Below, one piece after another: positions 8,450-16,650 of a DNA stretch of 62,437 nt (position 1 is its first letter; each line of letters starts with the position of its first letter). Position numbers and translations under genes: made by a program. This DNA is from Anaerorhabdus sp036637135 (lineage in GTDB: Bacteria; Bacillota_I; Bacilli_A; Erysipelotrichales; Erysipelotrichaceae): the NCBI RefSeq assembly GCF_036637135.1, contig NZ_JAVWNC010000007.1, forward strand, positions 1-62,437, in the 5' to 3' direction. The notes beneath the pieces were generated by a model, which searched no databases, was not told the DNA's origin, and worked only from the letters and a program-made list of their open reading frames with translations.

Positions 8450-8635
8450 CTATGCACCTATTCCAATCAACTTTAAGAAGAATGTGATTAAGAATTCACA
8501 CCCAACAAAGAATGCTCCAAAAAATATAATAAAGATTAATACTTCACCAGTACTTGACATTAAATCTTTACCCTTTGGCCAACGAACACGTTTTGCCTCT
8601 TTTGTTACTCCACTAATACTAAACCATTTCAACAT
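8450..8635 (-). CDS. secE: Preprotein translocase subunit SecE
   Basis: 61 residues, the short one-helix form typical of Gram-positive bacteria. An amphipathic region (VTKEAKRVRWPKGKDL) with the conserved RVxWP precedes a single membrane helix (about residues 31-55). SecE clamps the two halves of SecY in the SecYEG channel. AGGAGG overlapping the rpmG stop precedes the ATG. It sits between rpmG and nusG as in most Bacillota. Confidence 0.95.
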   Translation of the reverse strand: MLKWFSISGVTKEAKRVRWPKGKDLMSSTGEVLIFIIFFGAFFVGCEFLITFFLKLIGIGA

Positions 8636-8647
8636 TGTATTATCCTC

Positions 8648-8803
8648 CTACTTTGTTTCTTTGTGAAGGGTGTGTTCTCCACATTTCTTACAGAACTTCT
8701 TTAATTCAAGTCGTTCGTTAGAACTTTTCTTATTACGATGAGTTGTATAGTTACGCGACAAGCACACCGTACACGTAAGAATTACTTTATCTTCTTTTGC
8801 CAC
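8648..8803 (-). CDS. rpmG: 50S ribosomal protein L33, zinc-binding form
   Basis: Short gene of 51 codons starting at GTG with GGAG upstream: MAKEDKVILTCTVCLSRNYT, then RLELKKFCKKCGEHTLHKETK. Two CxxC pairs (TCTVC and FCKKC) make this the zinc-ribbon (C+) version of L33. It is the first gene of the rpmG-secE-nusG unit and its stop codon overlaps the secE ribosome binding site. Confidence 0.93.
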   Translation of the reverse strand: MAKEDKVILTCTVCLSRNYTTHRNKKSSNERLELKKFCKKCGEHTLHKETK

Positions 8804-8839
8804 GATTAAAACAACTCCTTTCAGTTTCTACGCTAATTA

Positions 8840-8868
8840 ACTCTACCATAAAGGTTATTCCCAGTCAA
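8840..8868 (-). promoter_or_regulatory. sigmaA promoter of rpmG-secE-nusG
   Basis: Minus strand -35 TTGACT (8868-8863), 17-bp spacer, -10 TAGAGT (8845-8840), located between the upstream gene's terminator and rpmG. Confidence 0.65.
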
Positions 8869-8902
8869 TAAAGTCATTCTCAATCTATTTTAATTATTTT
8901 AA

Positions 8903-8927
8903 TAAAAACATCACCGTTTTGTGATGT
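8903..8927 (-). terminator. Intrinsic terminator after the SigH-like gene
   Basis: Minus strand ACATCAC-AAAACG-GTGATGT followed by TTTTATT. The stem overlaps the last codons and stop of the sigma gene. Confidence 0.8.
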
Positions 8928-9543
8928 CTTTATCCTGATAAATACTGGCTTTTATTAGTTTTTTTACTTTTTGTACTCGGTTATCATAATTTTTTTCATT
9001 TTGTCCAATGATCTTTGATGCTTTAACATATGGACAATCAACTAAGTATAAATCTAACACTTGTTTATCCAAGCTTGATAAATTTTGTATTACTTCTCTG
9101 ACACGTAAGGAAGCATCTTTATATTCCAAATAATACACTGGATTACTGCATCCTTCAAATGATCTTACTTTAGTAGAAAATGGATTCTCTTCATCTACTC
9201 TAATTGTATCTAATGATATCGAGTAAAGATTGTGATTGTCTGACATCCTTAAGTGATGCCTCAACAGTGTTTTTACTCTGCGTTGCGCACAATAATAAAC
9301 AAATGTACCAAACTTACACTTATTTTGAATGTGGAAGCAATGTATTGAATCTGTAATTGCTACTAGTGCTTCTAAAACAAAATCATCGCGATACATTTCC
9401 AACAACAAGTTACCATTTAAACTTTCTTTCACTATTTTTCTAGAGTATGGTGTGTACTTGTTGATTAAAGCATTTAATGCCCATTCATCTTTTTGCATAC
9501 AGTAATACAACAATTCAAAATCATTTTGATAACAAAGCCACAT
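8911..9543 (-). CDS. SigH-like RNA polymerase sigma factor (divergent)
   Basis: 210 residues. Region 4 is recognisable: LSSLDKQVLDLYLVDCPYVKASKIIGQ followed by EKNYDNRVQKVKKLIK parallels the SigH helix-turn-helix and its KSIDNALQRVKRKL helix. Region 2 (about residues 20-95) is weaker, with GTFVYYCAQRRVKTLL in the place of the region 2.3-2.4 helix. The position between rlmB and rpmG is exactly that of sigH in Bacillus and Clostridium. This organism may not sporulate, so the role could be competence or another stress response. Function beyond the sigma-factor family is unknown. Confidence 0.75.
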   Translation of the reverse strand: MWLCYQNDFELLYYCMQKDEWALNALINKYTPYSRKIVKESLNGNLLLEMYRDDFVLEALVAITDSIHCFHIQNKCKFGTFVYYCAQRRVKTLLRHHLRMSDNHNLYSISLDTIRVDEENPFSTKVRSFEGCSNPVYYLEYKDASLRVREVIQNLSSLDKQVLDLYLVDCPYVKASKIIGQNEKNYDNRVQKVKKLIKASIYQDKDITKR

Positions 9544-9555
9544 GTTTCTTCTCCT

Positions 9556-10275
9556 CTACAAAGGGAAACGTTTGTTATAAACCTCATACATTAGAATTCC
9601 ACATGCTACAGATGCATTTAGAGATGATATTTCTCCTACCATAGGAAGTTTTACTAAGAAATCACATTCCTCTTTAACAAGTCGAGAAATTCCTTTGCCC
9701 TCATTTCCGATGACTAAAACAATCGGTGTATCATATTTAGGTTGACGATAATCTTGTGCATTTTTCATATCCGTCCCAACAACCCAATACCCTTTATCTT
9801 TTAATTGTTTTAATGTTTGTGTCAAATTCGTTACATCTGCGACAGGTACTGTCTCAATTGCTCCAGCTGATACTTTCGCAACAGTCGATGTTAATCCAAC
9901 TGCATTGTTTTTCTTAATGATAATTCCATCAACACCCACTGCATCAGCTGTTCGTAATATTGCACCTAAATTATGTGGATCTTCTAATTCATCCAACATT
10001 ACTAAGAATCCAAGTTTATCTTCTGGAATCGTTGAAAGAATTTGGTCAATTGAAACTGTCTTGTATTCTTCGACTTTTGCGATGACTCCTTGGTGATTAC
10101 CACCTTCAGCTAATTTATCCAAATGTTTACGATCTACTCTTTCAATACGAATTCCTTTTTTTCGTCCTGCTTGCTCAATATCTTTTTGATTATCTAGAAC
10201 ATAGAGGACATCAATCTTCTTATTGTCTTTTAGTAATTGTTGAACCATATTTTTCCCATATATATATTGTGCCAT
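9556..10275 (-). CDS. rlmB: 23S rRNA (guanosine(2251)-2'-O)-methyltransferase RlmB
   Basis: 239 residues of the SpoU/TrmH SPOUT family. The N-terminal substrate-binding part begins YIYGKNMVQQLL; the C-terminal knotted SAM domain shows DPHNLGAILRTADAVG, VVGTDM, VLVIGNEGKGIS and SSLNASVACGILMYE. It methylates G2251 in the peptidyl transferase P loop. ATG 10275 has GGAGG upstream and lies one base after the mrnC stop; a longer in-frame extension inside mrnC lacks a ribosome binding site. Part of the cysS-mrnC-rlmB transcript. Confidence 0.93.
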   Translation of the reverse strand: MAQYIYGKNMVQQLLKDNKKIDVLYVLDNQKDIEQAGRKKGIRIERVDRKHLDKLAEGGNHQGVIAKVEEYKTVSIDQILSTIPEDKLGFLVMLDELEDPHNLGAILRTADAVGVDGIIIKKNNAVGLTSTVAKVSAGAIETVPVADVTNLTQTLKQLKDKGYWVVGTDMKNAQDYRQPKYDTPIVLVIGNEGKGISRLVKEECDFLVKLPMVGEISSLNASVACGILMYEVYNKRFPL

Positions 10276-10276
10276 A

Positions 10277-10660
10277 TTATACCTCCACAAAAGTCCTGAC
10301 TTTGTCCCAACATGCATCTAATCTATCTTTTTTCTTTTCTACATACCAATACCCTAATACCGCTTCAAATCCAGTTGATGTACGATAGGTTGTTACATCC
10401 GTATTCTTAGGTACGCTATCACTCTTGTAGTTTCTTCCACGTTTAAAAATATCTAATTCATCTTCAGTGAAAAAATCCTCTTCAAGTAACTTATGGTAAA
10501 AACTGGATTGTGCTTTTGCGCTTACAAAACGAACGCTTTTTGTTTGTAAATCATTTGCCCTATTATATCCTTTTTCTACTAAATATTCTCTTACATACAA
10601 TGACCAAACAGCATCCCCCAAATACGCTAAGGTACTTCCAGAGATTTGATTCGTCTTCAT
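10277..10660 (-). CDS. mrnC: Mini-ribonuclease III
   Basis: 127 residues. A single RNase III catalytic domain without a double-stranded RNA-binding domain: AYLGDAVWSLYVREYL carries the conserved acidic signature, and the helix near FKRGRNYKSDSVPKNTDVTTYRTSTGFEAVLGYWY matches the second half. MrnC trims both ends of 23S rRNA precursors in Bacillota. Its ATG overlaps the cysS stop by one base, so translation is coupled. Confidence 0.93.
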   Translation of the reverse strand: MKTNQISGSTLAYLGDAVWSLYVREYLVEKGYNRANDLQTKSVRFVSAKAQSSFYHKLLEEDFFTEDELDIFKRGRNYKSDSVPKNTDVTTYRTSTGFEAVLGYWYVEKKKDRLDACWDKVRTFVEV

Positions 10661-11994
10661 TATAGTAATCCTCTTTCAATCAATTGACTTCTTAATTTAT
10701 CTGCTTCATCAAAATTCTTTTCTTGTTTCGCAAGATTCCATTTGTTAAATAATTCTTTATCATCCTCAGTAAGTGTAAGACGAAGATACTCAATCCCCAA
10801 TACATCTAACATTTTTTCAATCGTCACAATATATTTACTTACTTCATTTGCATCAACATCTTTAACACGTAAAACTTGATTTAACTTCTTAACTGTTTCA
10901 AAGATAACCGCATAAGCATTCGGTGTATTCAAATCATCATCCATAGCATCTAAGAATTGTTGATAAAGTTCTTGATCCATTTCATTCTTAATTTCTTCAT
11001 TTGCAAGCGCAATTTTTACAGTTGCTTGTTTAAGTGGATTTAGCACTTTGTCCAATTCTTTTTGCGCTGTTTCAAATACTTCATCACTAAAATTTAATTC
11101 CATACGGTAATGCACTGACAACATCAACCAACGTACAAGTTGCGGACTAAATTGATTCAATACATCTTTTGCCAAAGTAAAATTCCCAAGTGATTTACTC
11201 ATCTTAACACCATCAATATTGATCATTCCATTGTGTAACCAGAAATTCGCAAGTGTTGTATTGTGTAGTGCACGGCATTGTGCAACTTCATTTTCATGAT
11301 GTGGAAAACGTAAATCCATTCCTCCACCATGAATATCAATTAAGTCTTTACCAAATTCCTTATTAATCATAACAACACACTCAGTGTGCCAACCAGGTCT
11401 TCCTTCTCCCCATTTGGTATTCCATTTTATACCCATGTCGGTTTTTTTCCACAACGCAAAATCAAGTGGTGATTCTTTTTTATCATTTTCTTCAATTCTT
11501 GCGCCAACTTGTAAATCATCAATATTTTGATGTGATATTTCCCCATATGAGTCCACACTATTTACTCTAAAGAAAACATCTCCATCAGCTTCATATGCAT
11601 GTCCTGTTTCGATTAACTCTTCAATGAATTTGATAATCTCATCCATTGTTTCTGTTACTCGTGGTGTCTTATATAAATCATGAGCGTTTAATTTATGACG
11701 TACATCATTATAAGCTTGGATATATTCTTCCGTTATTTCAGCTTCATGTTTGTGTTCTTCATTTGCTTTCTTAATAATTTTATCATCCACATCTGTGTAG
11801 TTTGATACGTATTTAACTTTGTATCCTTCTGCTTCAAAAACACGTCTTAGTGTATCAAAGACAATAATCGGTCTCGCATTACCAATATGAATGTGGTTGT
11901 AAACTGTTGGTCCACAAACATACATACTTACCTCTCCATCAATCAATGGTTTAAACTCTTCAATCTTTAATGTTCTTGTGTTGTATAATCGCAT
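10660..11994 (-). CDS. cysS: Cysteinyl-tRNA synthetase
   Basis: 444 residues, slightly shorter than the usual 460-470. Class I signatures are the zinc-binding YVCGPTVYNHIHIGNARP (HIGN), WHTECVVM and HHENEVAQ for zinc and substrate, and KMSKS in GVKMSKSLGNF. The C-terminal part is the DALR anticodon-binding region. I start at ATG 11994, 8 bases after AGGAGG; an upstream in-frame extension runs into the T-box terminator. Expression should respond to uncharged tRNA-Cys through the upstream T-box. Confidence 0.96.
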   Translation of the reverse strand: MRLYNTRTLKIEEFKPLIDGEVSMYVCGPTVYNHIHIGNARPIIVFDTLRRVFEAEGYKVKYVSNYTDVDDKIIKKANEEHKHEAEITEEYIQAYNDVRHKLNAHDLYKTPRVTETMDEIIKFIEELIETGHAYEADGDVFFRVNSVDSYGEISHQNIDDLQVGARIEENDKKESPLDFALWKKTDMGIKWNTKWGEGRPGWHTECVVMINKEFGKDLIDIHGGGMDLRFPHHENEVAQCRALHNTTLANFWLHNGMINIDGVKMSKSLGNFTLAKDVLNQFSPQLVRWLMLSVHYRMELNFSDEVFETAQKELDKVLNPLKQATVKIALANEEIKNEMDQELYQQFLDAMDDDLNTPNAYAVIFETVKKLNQVLRVKDVDANEVSKYIVTIEKMLDVLGIEYLRLTLTEDDKELFNKWNLAKQEKNFDEADKLRSQLIERGLL

Positions 11995-12009
11995 ATGCTT
12001 TTCCTCCTT

Positions 12010-12215
12010 GCAATATAAAAATGGCATCCTATAAAAAGACGCCATTGCGTGGTTCCACTTTTCTTACTTCTCAAACTCTTAACGCGAGAAACGTTTTATC
12101 CTACATATCGGACAAACCCTCATAGATGCATTTCAAACTTCACCGCACTAACTGTTCCACCAACCCAGTTATCTCTATTGATTGATTTAGTTTTACTCTT
12201 CTAATCATCAGTTTC
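12010..12215 (-). promoter_or_regulatory. T-box leader of cysS
   Basis: The minus-strand leader holds the T-box sequence GTGGAACCACGC (12058-12047) followed by a terminator hairpin (AATGGCGTC/GGATGCCATT, 12046-12020) and a T-rich tail. Further upstream GAAATGCATC gives a UGC cysteine codon at 12130-12128 in the expected specifier-loop context. Uncharged tRNA-Cys should stabilise the antiterminator and allow read-through into cysS. Confidence 0.88.
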
Positions 12216-12220
12216 TATAA

Positions 12221-12249
12221 GTATAACTTACTTTAATTTTACAAACAAG
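12221..12249 (-). promoter_or_regulatory. Promoter of the cysS T-box transcript
   Basis: Minus strand -35 TTGTTT (12249-12244), 17-bp spacer, -10 TATACT (12226-12221), immediately upstream of the T-box and just downstream of the preceding gene. Confidence 0.6.
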
Positions 12250-12250
12250 G

Positions 12251-12970
12251 CTATTTTGTATGGGCACGTTTAAATTGAATTTTTTGTAACCAATCCTTTT
12301 GTGTCTTCATCGAAATATACCCCACAACAGATACAACTAAAGCTCCCGCTGCATCTACCATTAAATCTTTCATTGTATCCATTAATGCTGCTCTACCTAC
12401 TAATTCAGTTCCATTTTCTAACATGAACTTTTGCATATTCAAATGCAAGATACCATCAAACGTGAATTCATAAATTTCCCACACAACCCCTAAAGTTACC
12501 GCAAAACAAAACGCAAAGATTGCGACAAATAAGGGAGATAAATTCATAGGTACTTTATCATTTTGATTGAGCAAAGAAACAAACGAGAACCCAAGAGCTC
12601 CTAGCATTCCCCCACTAAATGTATGTAATATTGTATCCCAATGATTTACTGTATAGTAATAACTTCTAACCTCACCCAAGAAAATAGCACAATACAAGAA
12701 TATAACATATAAAATCAACATGTAACTCGGAATGATTACTTTAAATTTCTTTTCAAATATACTTGGTAATACCATTGCTATAATTCCCAATAAACATTGG
12801 AAAAACATCAGCGTGTAATCTGACTTCACACGTGTGAATTGCATACCTGTTTCTAGTGAGACTGGTGACACAACCATCTTAAATCCAATGAAGATAGTTG
12901 AAATCACTAAACTTGCCATAACAAATATAAATAAAACTTTTTCCCAATTGATTTCTTTTAATTTTTTCAT
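12251..12970 (-). CDS. Multi-pass membrane protein of the YjdF/DUF2238 type
   Basis: 239 residues with about six predicted membrane helices. The family pattern is seen in WDTILHTFSGGMLGALGFSFV, VWEIYEFTFD and the C-terminal DTMKDLMVDAAGALVVSVVGY, with conserved His, Asp and Glu in or next to membrane segments. The biochemical function is not known. ATG 12970 is preferred: AGGTG lies upstream, and the in-frame GTG three codons earlier is part of it. It stands alone between the GYF_2 gene and the cysS leader. Confidence 0.7.
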   Translation of the reverse strand: MKKLKEINWEKVLFIFVMASLVISTIFIGFKMVVSPVSLETGMQFTRVKSDYTLMFFQCLLGIIAMVLPSIFEKKFKVIIPSYMLILYVIFLYCAIFLGEVRSYYYTVNHWDTILHTFSGGMLGALGFSFVSLLNQNDKVPMNLSPLFVAIFAFCFAVTLGVVWEIYEFTFDGILHLNMQKFMLENGTELVGRAALMDTMKDLMVDAAGALVVSVVGYISMKTQKDWLQKIQFKRAHTK

Positions 12971-13033
12971 CTTTTTCACCTGTGATATATTTTACCTTGT
13001 AGTTTTTAATTATACAAGTATATCTATACATAA

Positions 13034-13056
13034 TAAAAGAGTGATTTCTCACTCTT
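13034..13056 (-). terminator. Intrinsic terminator after the XRE/GYF_2 pair
   Basis: Minus strand AAGAGTGA-GAAA-TCACTCTT followed by TTATTA; the stem overlaps the end of the small GYF_2 gene. Confidence 0.75.
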
Positions 13057-13243
13057 CAATATCTTTTTCTGGAATATAGAAACTGTAAACACTATCTACA
13101 AGTCTCATCCATCCCTTCATTTCGGGATTCCATATTTCATATTCTTCATTCACAATTTCTTGGCGAATTAAACGAATAAGTTCTTCTTCAGTGAAAGGTC
13201 CACCTTTACGTTTTGTACTACGTACATACCATATTTTATCCAT
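13049..13243 (-). CDS. Small GYF_2/DUF4339-domain protein
   Basis: 64 residues. The N-terminus IWYVRSTKRKGGPFTEEELIRLI and the following EIWNPEMKGWMRL match the GYF_2 (DUF4339) pattern WYV...GPFTxEEL...WxPGMxxW. GYF-like domains bind proline-rich peptides. It starts 4 bases after the XRE/RCC1 gene, with GGAGG overlapping that gene's end, so they are one unit. The partner protein carries proline/threonine-rich linkers (PTPTPTAT), but these lie outside the membrane, so a direct interaction is doubtful. Confidence 0.7.
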   Translation of the reverse strand: MDKIWYVRSTKRKGGPFTEEELIRLIRQEIVNEEYEIWNPEMKGWMRLVDSVYSFYIPEKDIEE

Positions 13244-13247
13244 TTTC

Positions 13248-15278
13248 TTAGCCTCCTATTGCTACACATGCATTTTTATCTGGTGCAAGTTGAGTCCCTT
13301 GAGGACATGTGCATTTTCCTGTCACCGAATCAAATGTACCTCCACTCGTAGCACAACCATCCGTATCAGGGAAAGGAGTCGCTGTTGGTGTTGGAGTTGG
13401 TGTTGGCGCTACTTTTGCTTTATAACGTACTGTAATCTCTTCATTCTTAGATCCCATTGTACCTTCTACAACAGTTCTCAACGCTTCATATCCATCAATC
13501 TTAGGACTTTCTACACGATAAGTATCCCCTGTGTTATATGTCATAACATAATCTTGATAAATCTTTGAGTTAACATCATCATCATATACATATTTAATCG
13601 TAAGGGTAAATGATGGCGTTACTGTTGGTTCTGGTGTTGGAGCTGTATAATTGAAATCCACAGTAAATGCTTCAGAATTTAAGTTCTTATCTGTATTTGA
13701 AGAAGCAATAATCGTAATGACATACTTTTGACCATCTGTTAATTTTGATTGATCAATTGTTAATGAGTTTTCCACAGCCTTAGCCGTATATACTGGATTT
13801 GTATCAATTGACACTTCATAATAATCAGCGCCCTCTACTTTATCCCATGTTATTTTAATTTTTGTTTTATCATAACTCACTTGTAAGTTTTTAACTTTTT
13901 CAAGTTGTTCAGTTGTCGTCGTTTCTGCTTCATTCGTATATTGGTTGTATTGGTTATCACCAGTTCCTACCATCTTACCTGATGTTGTAAATCCAACTAA
14001 AGTGTTGTTGTAAGCCGAAATAACACCAATGCTACTCCATTGTTCAACAGCTTTCTTTAAGTCTTCATTATTTGTAGCGATTTGCACTTTACCATCACTA
14101 CCGAGTCCTGCGATAAACCCATTACCCACTGCTACTTGTGTAATATTTTTAAGTGTTGATACATTTGTTGCTACAGCACCACTGTATGAAACAGTTGTAA
14201 CTGTTTGTGATGAACTAAGGAATGCAACTTCATTTGTACCAATCGAAACACTCTTTACATTTTTATTCGATTCCATTGAAGCAGAATTTGTTACTGTTCC
14301 TGCTACCTTAACATTTCCCGCAGAATCAATTCCAATTGTAAATCCATTCCCAGCTTCAACATCTACTATATTTTCCCATTGATCAACATCACAAGCGCCT
14401 TGTGCAGTGTCCCCAACACAAACTACCTTTCCATCATCAAGGGCAGCTACAGTGTGTTTAGCACCAATTGCTACATCCACTGCTTTTTCAATCTTACTTA
14501 CATCCAATTGTCCATTTGTATTAGATCCAGCACCTACTACAGTACCGTCAGCTTTAAGACCTACTACAGTATCTTTATAACTATCAATTTTTACTAAGTT
14601 GTTAAAGTCTGTCATTTGTATCCCTTGTCCATATGTCGCTACGTTATGATCATCACGAATATAAACTGTAAATTTTTCAGTTGTGCTTAAACGATCTGCT
14701 TGAGATAGTTTTAGATTCAAACCATCTGTACCCTTATTCATATTTAAAAGAAAGAAAACTAATCCGATTAAGACAACCGCACCAATTACACCACCAATAA
14801 TCATAAATAATTTTTTATTATTTTTTGGACTCTTCTTTGTAGTTTTTTGATTCATGTCTACACGGTGAATTGGAGTCACTGGTTTTTGTTGTACTTCTTG
14901 TGGTTTTTGTTTTACTTCACTTACGCGTTTAATTTGCGCAGTTGTTTCATTTACAACATGTGCTGCTTTTTGCGGATTAACCATAAGTGGAATATCTATT
15001 TCACTTGGTTCACTATCTTTCATAAACGGAATTTGTATACTATCTTCCAATGATAAATTAGGCAATGCAATATCAGTTGAATTCTTAAGCATATCATCTA
15101 ACGAAACTTGGAAGATGCTTGCTAAACGTTTAAATTGAGCAAGGTTACAGATTGCACGTCCATTTTCCCAGCCCATATATTCAACAACATTTACACCCAT
15201 TTTATCTGCTATTTCTTGTTGTGAAAAACCGAAGTGTTTTCTTAACAATAATAGTTTTTCGGGTAATTTATTTACCAT
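13248..15278 (-). CDS. Transmembrane XRE-family protein with extracytoplasmic RCC1-like, FN3 and MucBP-like domains
   Basis: 676 residues with an unusual order. Residues 4-65 form an XRE helix-turn-helix (LRKHFGFSQQEIADKMGV...YMGWENGRA). A basic linker leads to one membrane helix (about 157-179). Outside the membrane follow RCC1-like propeller repeats (about 195-430, units such as VVGLKADGTVVGAGSNTNGQ), a fibronectin III domain (about 445-545), a MucBP-like domain (about 555-620, YDGxTY-type), a PTPTPTAT linker and a short cysteine-containing tail. ATG 15278 has GGAG 8 bases upstream. It could be a RodZ-like membrane-bound regulator that senses or organises the envelope. No homologue of known function is obvious to me. 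Confidence 0.75.
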   Translation of the reverse strand: MVNKLPEKLLLLRKHFGFSQQEIADKMGVNVVEYMGWENGRAICNLAQFKRLASIFQVSLDDMLKNSTDIALPNLSLEDSIQIPFMKDSEPSEIDIPLMVNPQKAAHVVNETTAQIKRVSEVKQKPQEVQQKPVTPIHRVDMNQKTTKKSPKNNKKLFMIIGGVIGAVVLIGLVFFLLNMNKGTDGLNLKLSQADRLSTTEKFTVYIRDDHNVATYGQGIQMTDFNNLVKIDSYKDTVVGLKADGTVVGAGSNTNGQLDVSKIEKAVDVAIGAKHTVAALDDGKVVCVGDTAQGACDVDQWENIVDVEAGNGFTIGIDSAGNVKVAGTVTNSASMESNKNVKSVSIGTNEVAFLSSSQTVTTVSYSGAVATNVSTLKNITQVAVGNGFIAGLGSDGKVQIATNNEDLKKAVEQWSSIGVISAYNNTLVGFTTSGKMVGTGDNQYNQYTNEAETTTTEQLEKVKNLQVSYDKTKIKITWDKVEGADYYEVSIDTNPVYTAKAVENSLTIDQSKLTDGQKYVITIIASSNTDKNLNSEAFTVDFNYTAPTPEPTVTPSFTLTIKYVYDDDVNSKIYQDYVMTYNTGDTYRVESPKIDGYEALRTVVEGTMGSKNEEITVRYKAKVAPTPTPTPTATPFPDTDGCATSGGTFDSVTGKCTCPQGTQLAPDKNACVAIGG

Positions 15279-15360
15279 GTATGTCACTCCTTAAATTTCT
15301 TCGTCCTAAGACCACTTTTATTTTACTTGCTTTTTACCCTTTTAGCAAATCTTTAGTTCA

Positions 15361-15380
15361 CTTTTACCCTCAAGTAAAAG
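15361..15380. repeat. Inverted repeat upstream of the XRE gene
   Basis: CTTTTAC-CCTCAA-GTAAAAG, 7-bp arms with a 6-base spacer, about 85 bases upstream of the XRE start. A related CTTTTTACCCTTTTAGC lies at 15331-15347. Possible operator for the encoded HTH; no test from sequence alone. Confidence 0.35.
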
Positions 15381-15411
15381 GTTTTAACGCTTTAAATCAA
15401 GTTATGAATAA

Positions 15412-15442
15412 AATAAAAACCGATAGATTTCTCTACCGGTTT
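15412..15442 (-). terminator. Intrinsic terminator after gap
   Basis: Minus strand AAACCGGTAGA-GAAA-TCTATCGGTTT with one G-U pair, then TTATTTTATT. Confidence 0.88.
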
Positions 15443-15458
15443 CATCTTCCTACATTTA

Positions 15459-16475
15459 TTATTTAATGTTTGCGAAGTATTTGATTGTTCTAACCATTTG
15501 GCTAGTGTAACTATTTTCGTTATCATACCAAGAAACTACTTGTACTTGGAATGTATCGTCATTTACTTTAGTTACCATTGTTTGTGTAGCATCGAATAAT
15601 GAACCATGTGATTCACCAATGATATCGCTTGATACTAATTCTTCTTCAGTATAACCGAATGAATCATTTGCAGCAGCTTTCATTGCAGCGTTGATTCCTT
15701 CTTTAGTTACGTCTGTTCCTTTAACTACAGCTACTAAAATAGTAGTTGAACCTGTAGGAACTGGAACACGTTGTGCAGAACCGATAAGTTTTCCGTTTAA
15801 TTCAGGAATTACAAGACCGATAGCTTTAGCTGCTCCTGTTGAGTTAGGAACGATGTTGCAAGCTGCAGCACGAGCACGACGTAAGTCACCTTTACGGTGA
15901 GGTCCATCAAGAACCATTTGGTCACCTGTGTAAGCATGAACTGTAGTCATGATACCACTTTGAATAGGTGCAAATTTGTTTAATGTGTTAGCCATAGGAG
16001 CTAAGCAGTTTGTAGTACAAGATGCAGCTGAGATAATTGTATCTTCAGCAGTAAGAATACCTTCGTTTACTCCAAATACTACTGTTGGTAAATCATTTCC
16101 AGCAGGAGCTGAGATAACAACTTTTTTAGCACCAGCAGTGATATGAGCTTCTGCTTTTGCTTTTGATAAGTAGAATCCTGTACATTCAAGAACTACATCA
16201 ACACCTAAATCTCCCCAAGGAAGTTTAGAAGCGTCTGCTTCTTTGAAAATCTTAATTTCTTTACCATCAACTGTAATTGATGCTTCACCAGCTACAACTG
16301 TGTGGCCATCGTAACGACCTTGTGCTGAATCATATTTTAATAAGTGTGCAAGCATTTTTGGATCTGTTAAGTCGTTGATTGCTACAACTTCATACCCTGC
16401 TGCTCCAAACATTTGTCTGAACGCTAAACGTCCAATACGACCGAAACCATTAATTGCTACTCTAACATCTGCCAT
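15459..16475 (-). CDS. gap: Glyceraldehyde-3-phosphate dehydrogenase, phosphorylating
   Basis: 338 residues, full length. The NAD-binding Rossmann start is VAINGFGRIGRLAFRQM; the catalytic cysteine lies in SAASCTTNCLAPM (about residue 153) with its partner histidine further on; the C-terminus has WYDNENSYTSQMVRT. Converts glyceraldehyde-3-phosphate to 1,3-bisphosphoglycerate with NAD. A monocistronic unit with a strong promoter and its own terminator; pgk and tpi are not adjacent. Codon use is strongly biased, as expected of a highly expressed gene. Confidence 0.97.
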   Translation of the reverse strand: MADVRVAINGFGRIGRLAFRQMFGAAGYEVVAINDLTDPKMLAHLLKYDSAQGRYDGHTVVAGEASITVDGKEIKIFKEADASKLPWGDLGVDVVLECTGFYLSKAKAEAHITAGAKKVVISAPAGNDLPTVVFGVNEGILTAEDTIISAASCTTNCLAPMANTLNKFAPIQSGIMTTVHAYTGDQMVLDGPHRKGDLRRARAAACNIVPNSTGAAKAIGLVIPELNGKLIGSAQRVPVPTGSTTILVAVVKGTDVTKEGINAAMKAAANDSFGYTEEELVSSDIIGESHGSLFDATQTMVTKVNDDTFQVQVVSWYDNENSYTSQMVRTIKYFANIK

Positions 16476-16505
16476 TTTAATTGACCTCCTCTATGATGCA
16501 ATAAA

Positions 16506-16535
16506 ATTATAGTCTTTTTTAACCCCAATTGTCAA
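16506..16535 (-). promoter_or_regulatory. Strong sigmaA promoter of gap
   Basis: Minus strand consensus -35 TTGACA (16535-16530) and consensus -10 TATAAT (16511-16506), 18 bp apart, 30 bases before the ATG. Confidence 0.85.
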
Positions 16536-16591
16536 TTGTGAAAAAACTAATTATTAACCCAAAAAAGCCTATAAATGCGCTGTTTAAAGCA

Positions 16592-16605
16592 ATAAAGCGC
16601 TTACA
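16592..16605 (-). promoter_or_regulatory. Candidate CcpA cre site upstream of gap
   Basis: Minus strand TGTAAGCGCTTTAT matches the cre consensus TGWAANCGNTNWCA at 10 of 12 defined positions. It lies 57 bp upstream of the -35, the side from which CcpA usually activates. It also overlaps a GCGC/GCGC stem that may belong to the 3' end of the upstream aminotransferase transcript. Confidence 0.35.
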
Positions 16606-16650
16606 TATTTGAATTAATTTTTTTATCTTTTTTTTATCCCTTTTTAATTC

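Noticed and set aside
11995..12060. Upstream in-frame extension of cysS
   Set aside because: It runs through the T-box terminator hairpin and lacks a ribosome binding site; ATG 11994 follows AGGAGG.
13191..13568. 125-codon Cys/Arg/Ser-rich open frame on the + strand
   Set aside because: Reverse complement of the repetitive PTPTPTAT-coding and cysteine-tail region; low-complexity shadow.
15383..15396. Second cre-like site upstream of the XRE gene
   Set aside because: TTAAAGCGTTAAAA matches 10 of 12 defined positions, but in AT-rich DNA with no carbon-metabolism gene downstream this is weak.
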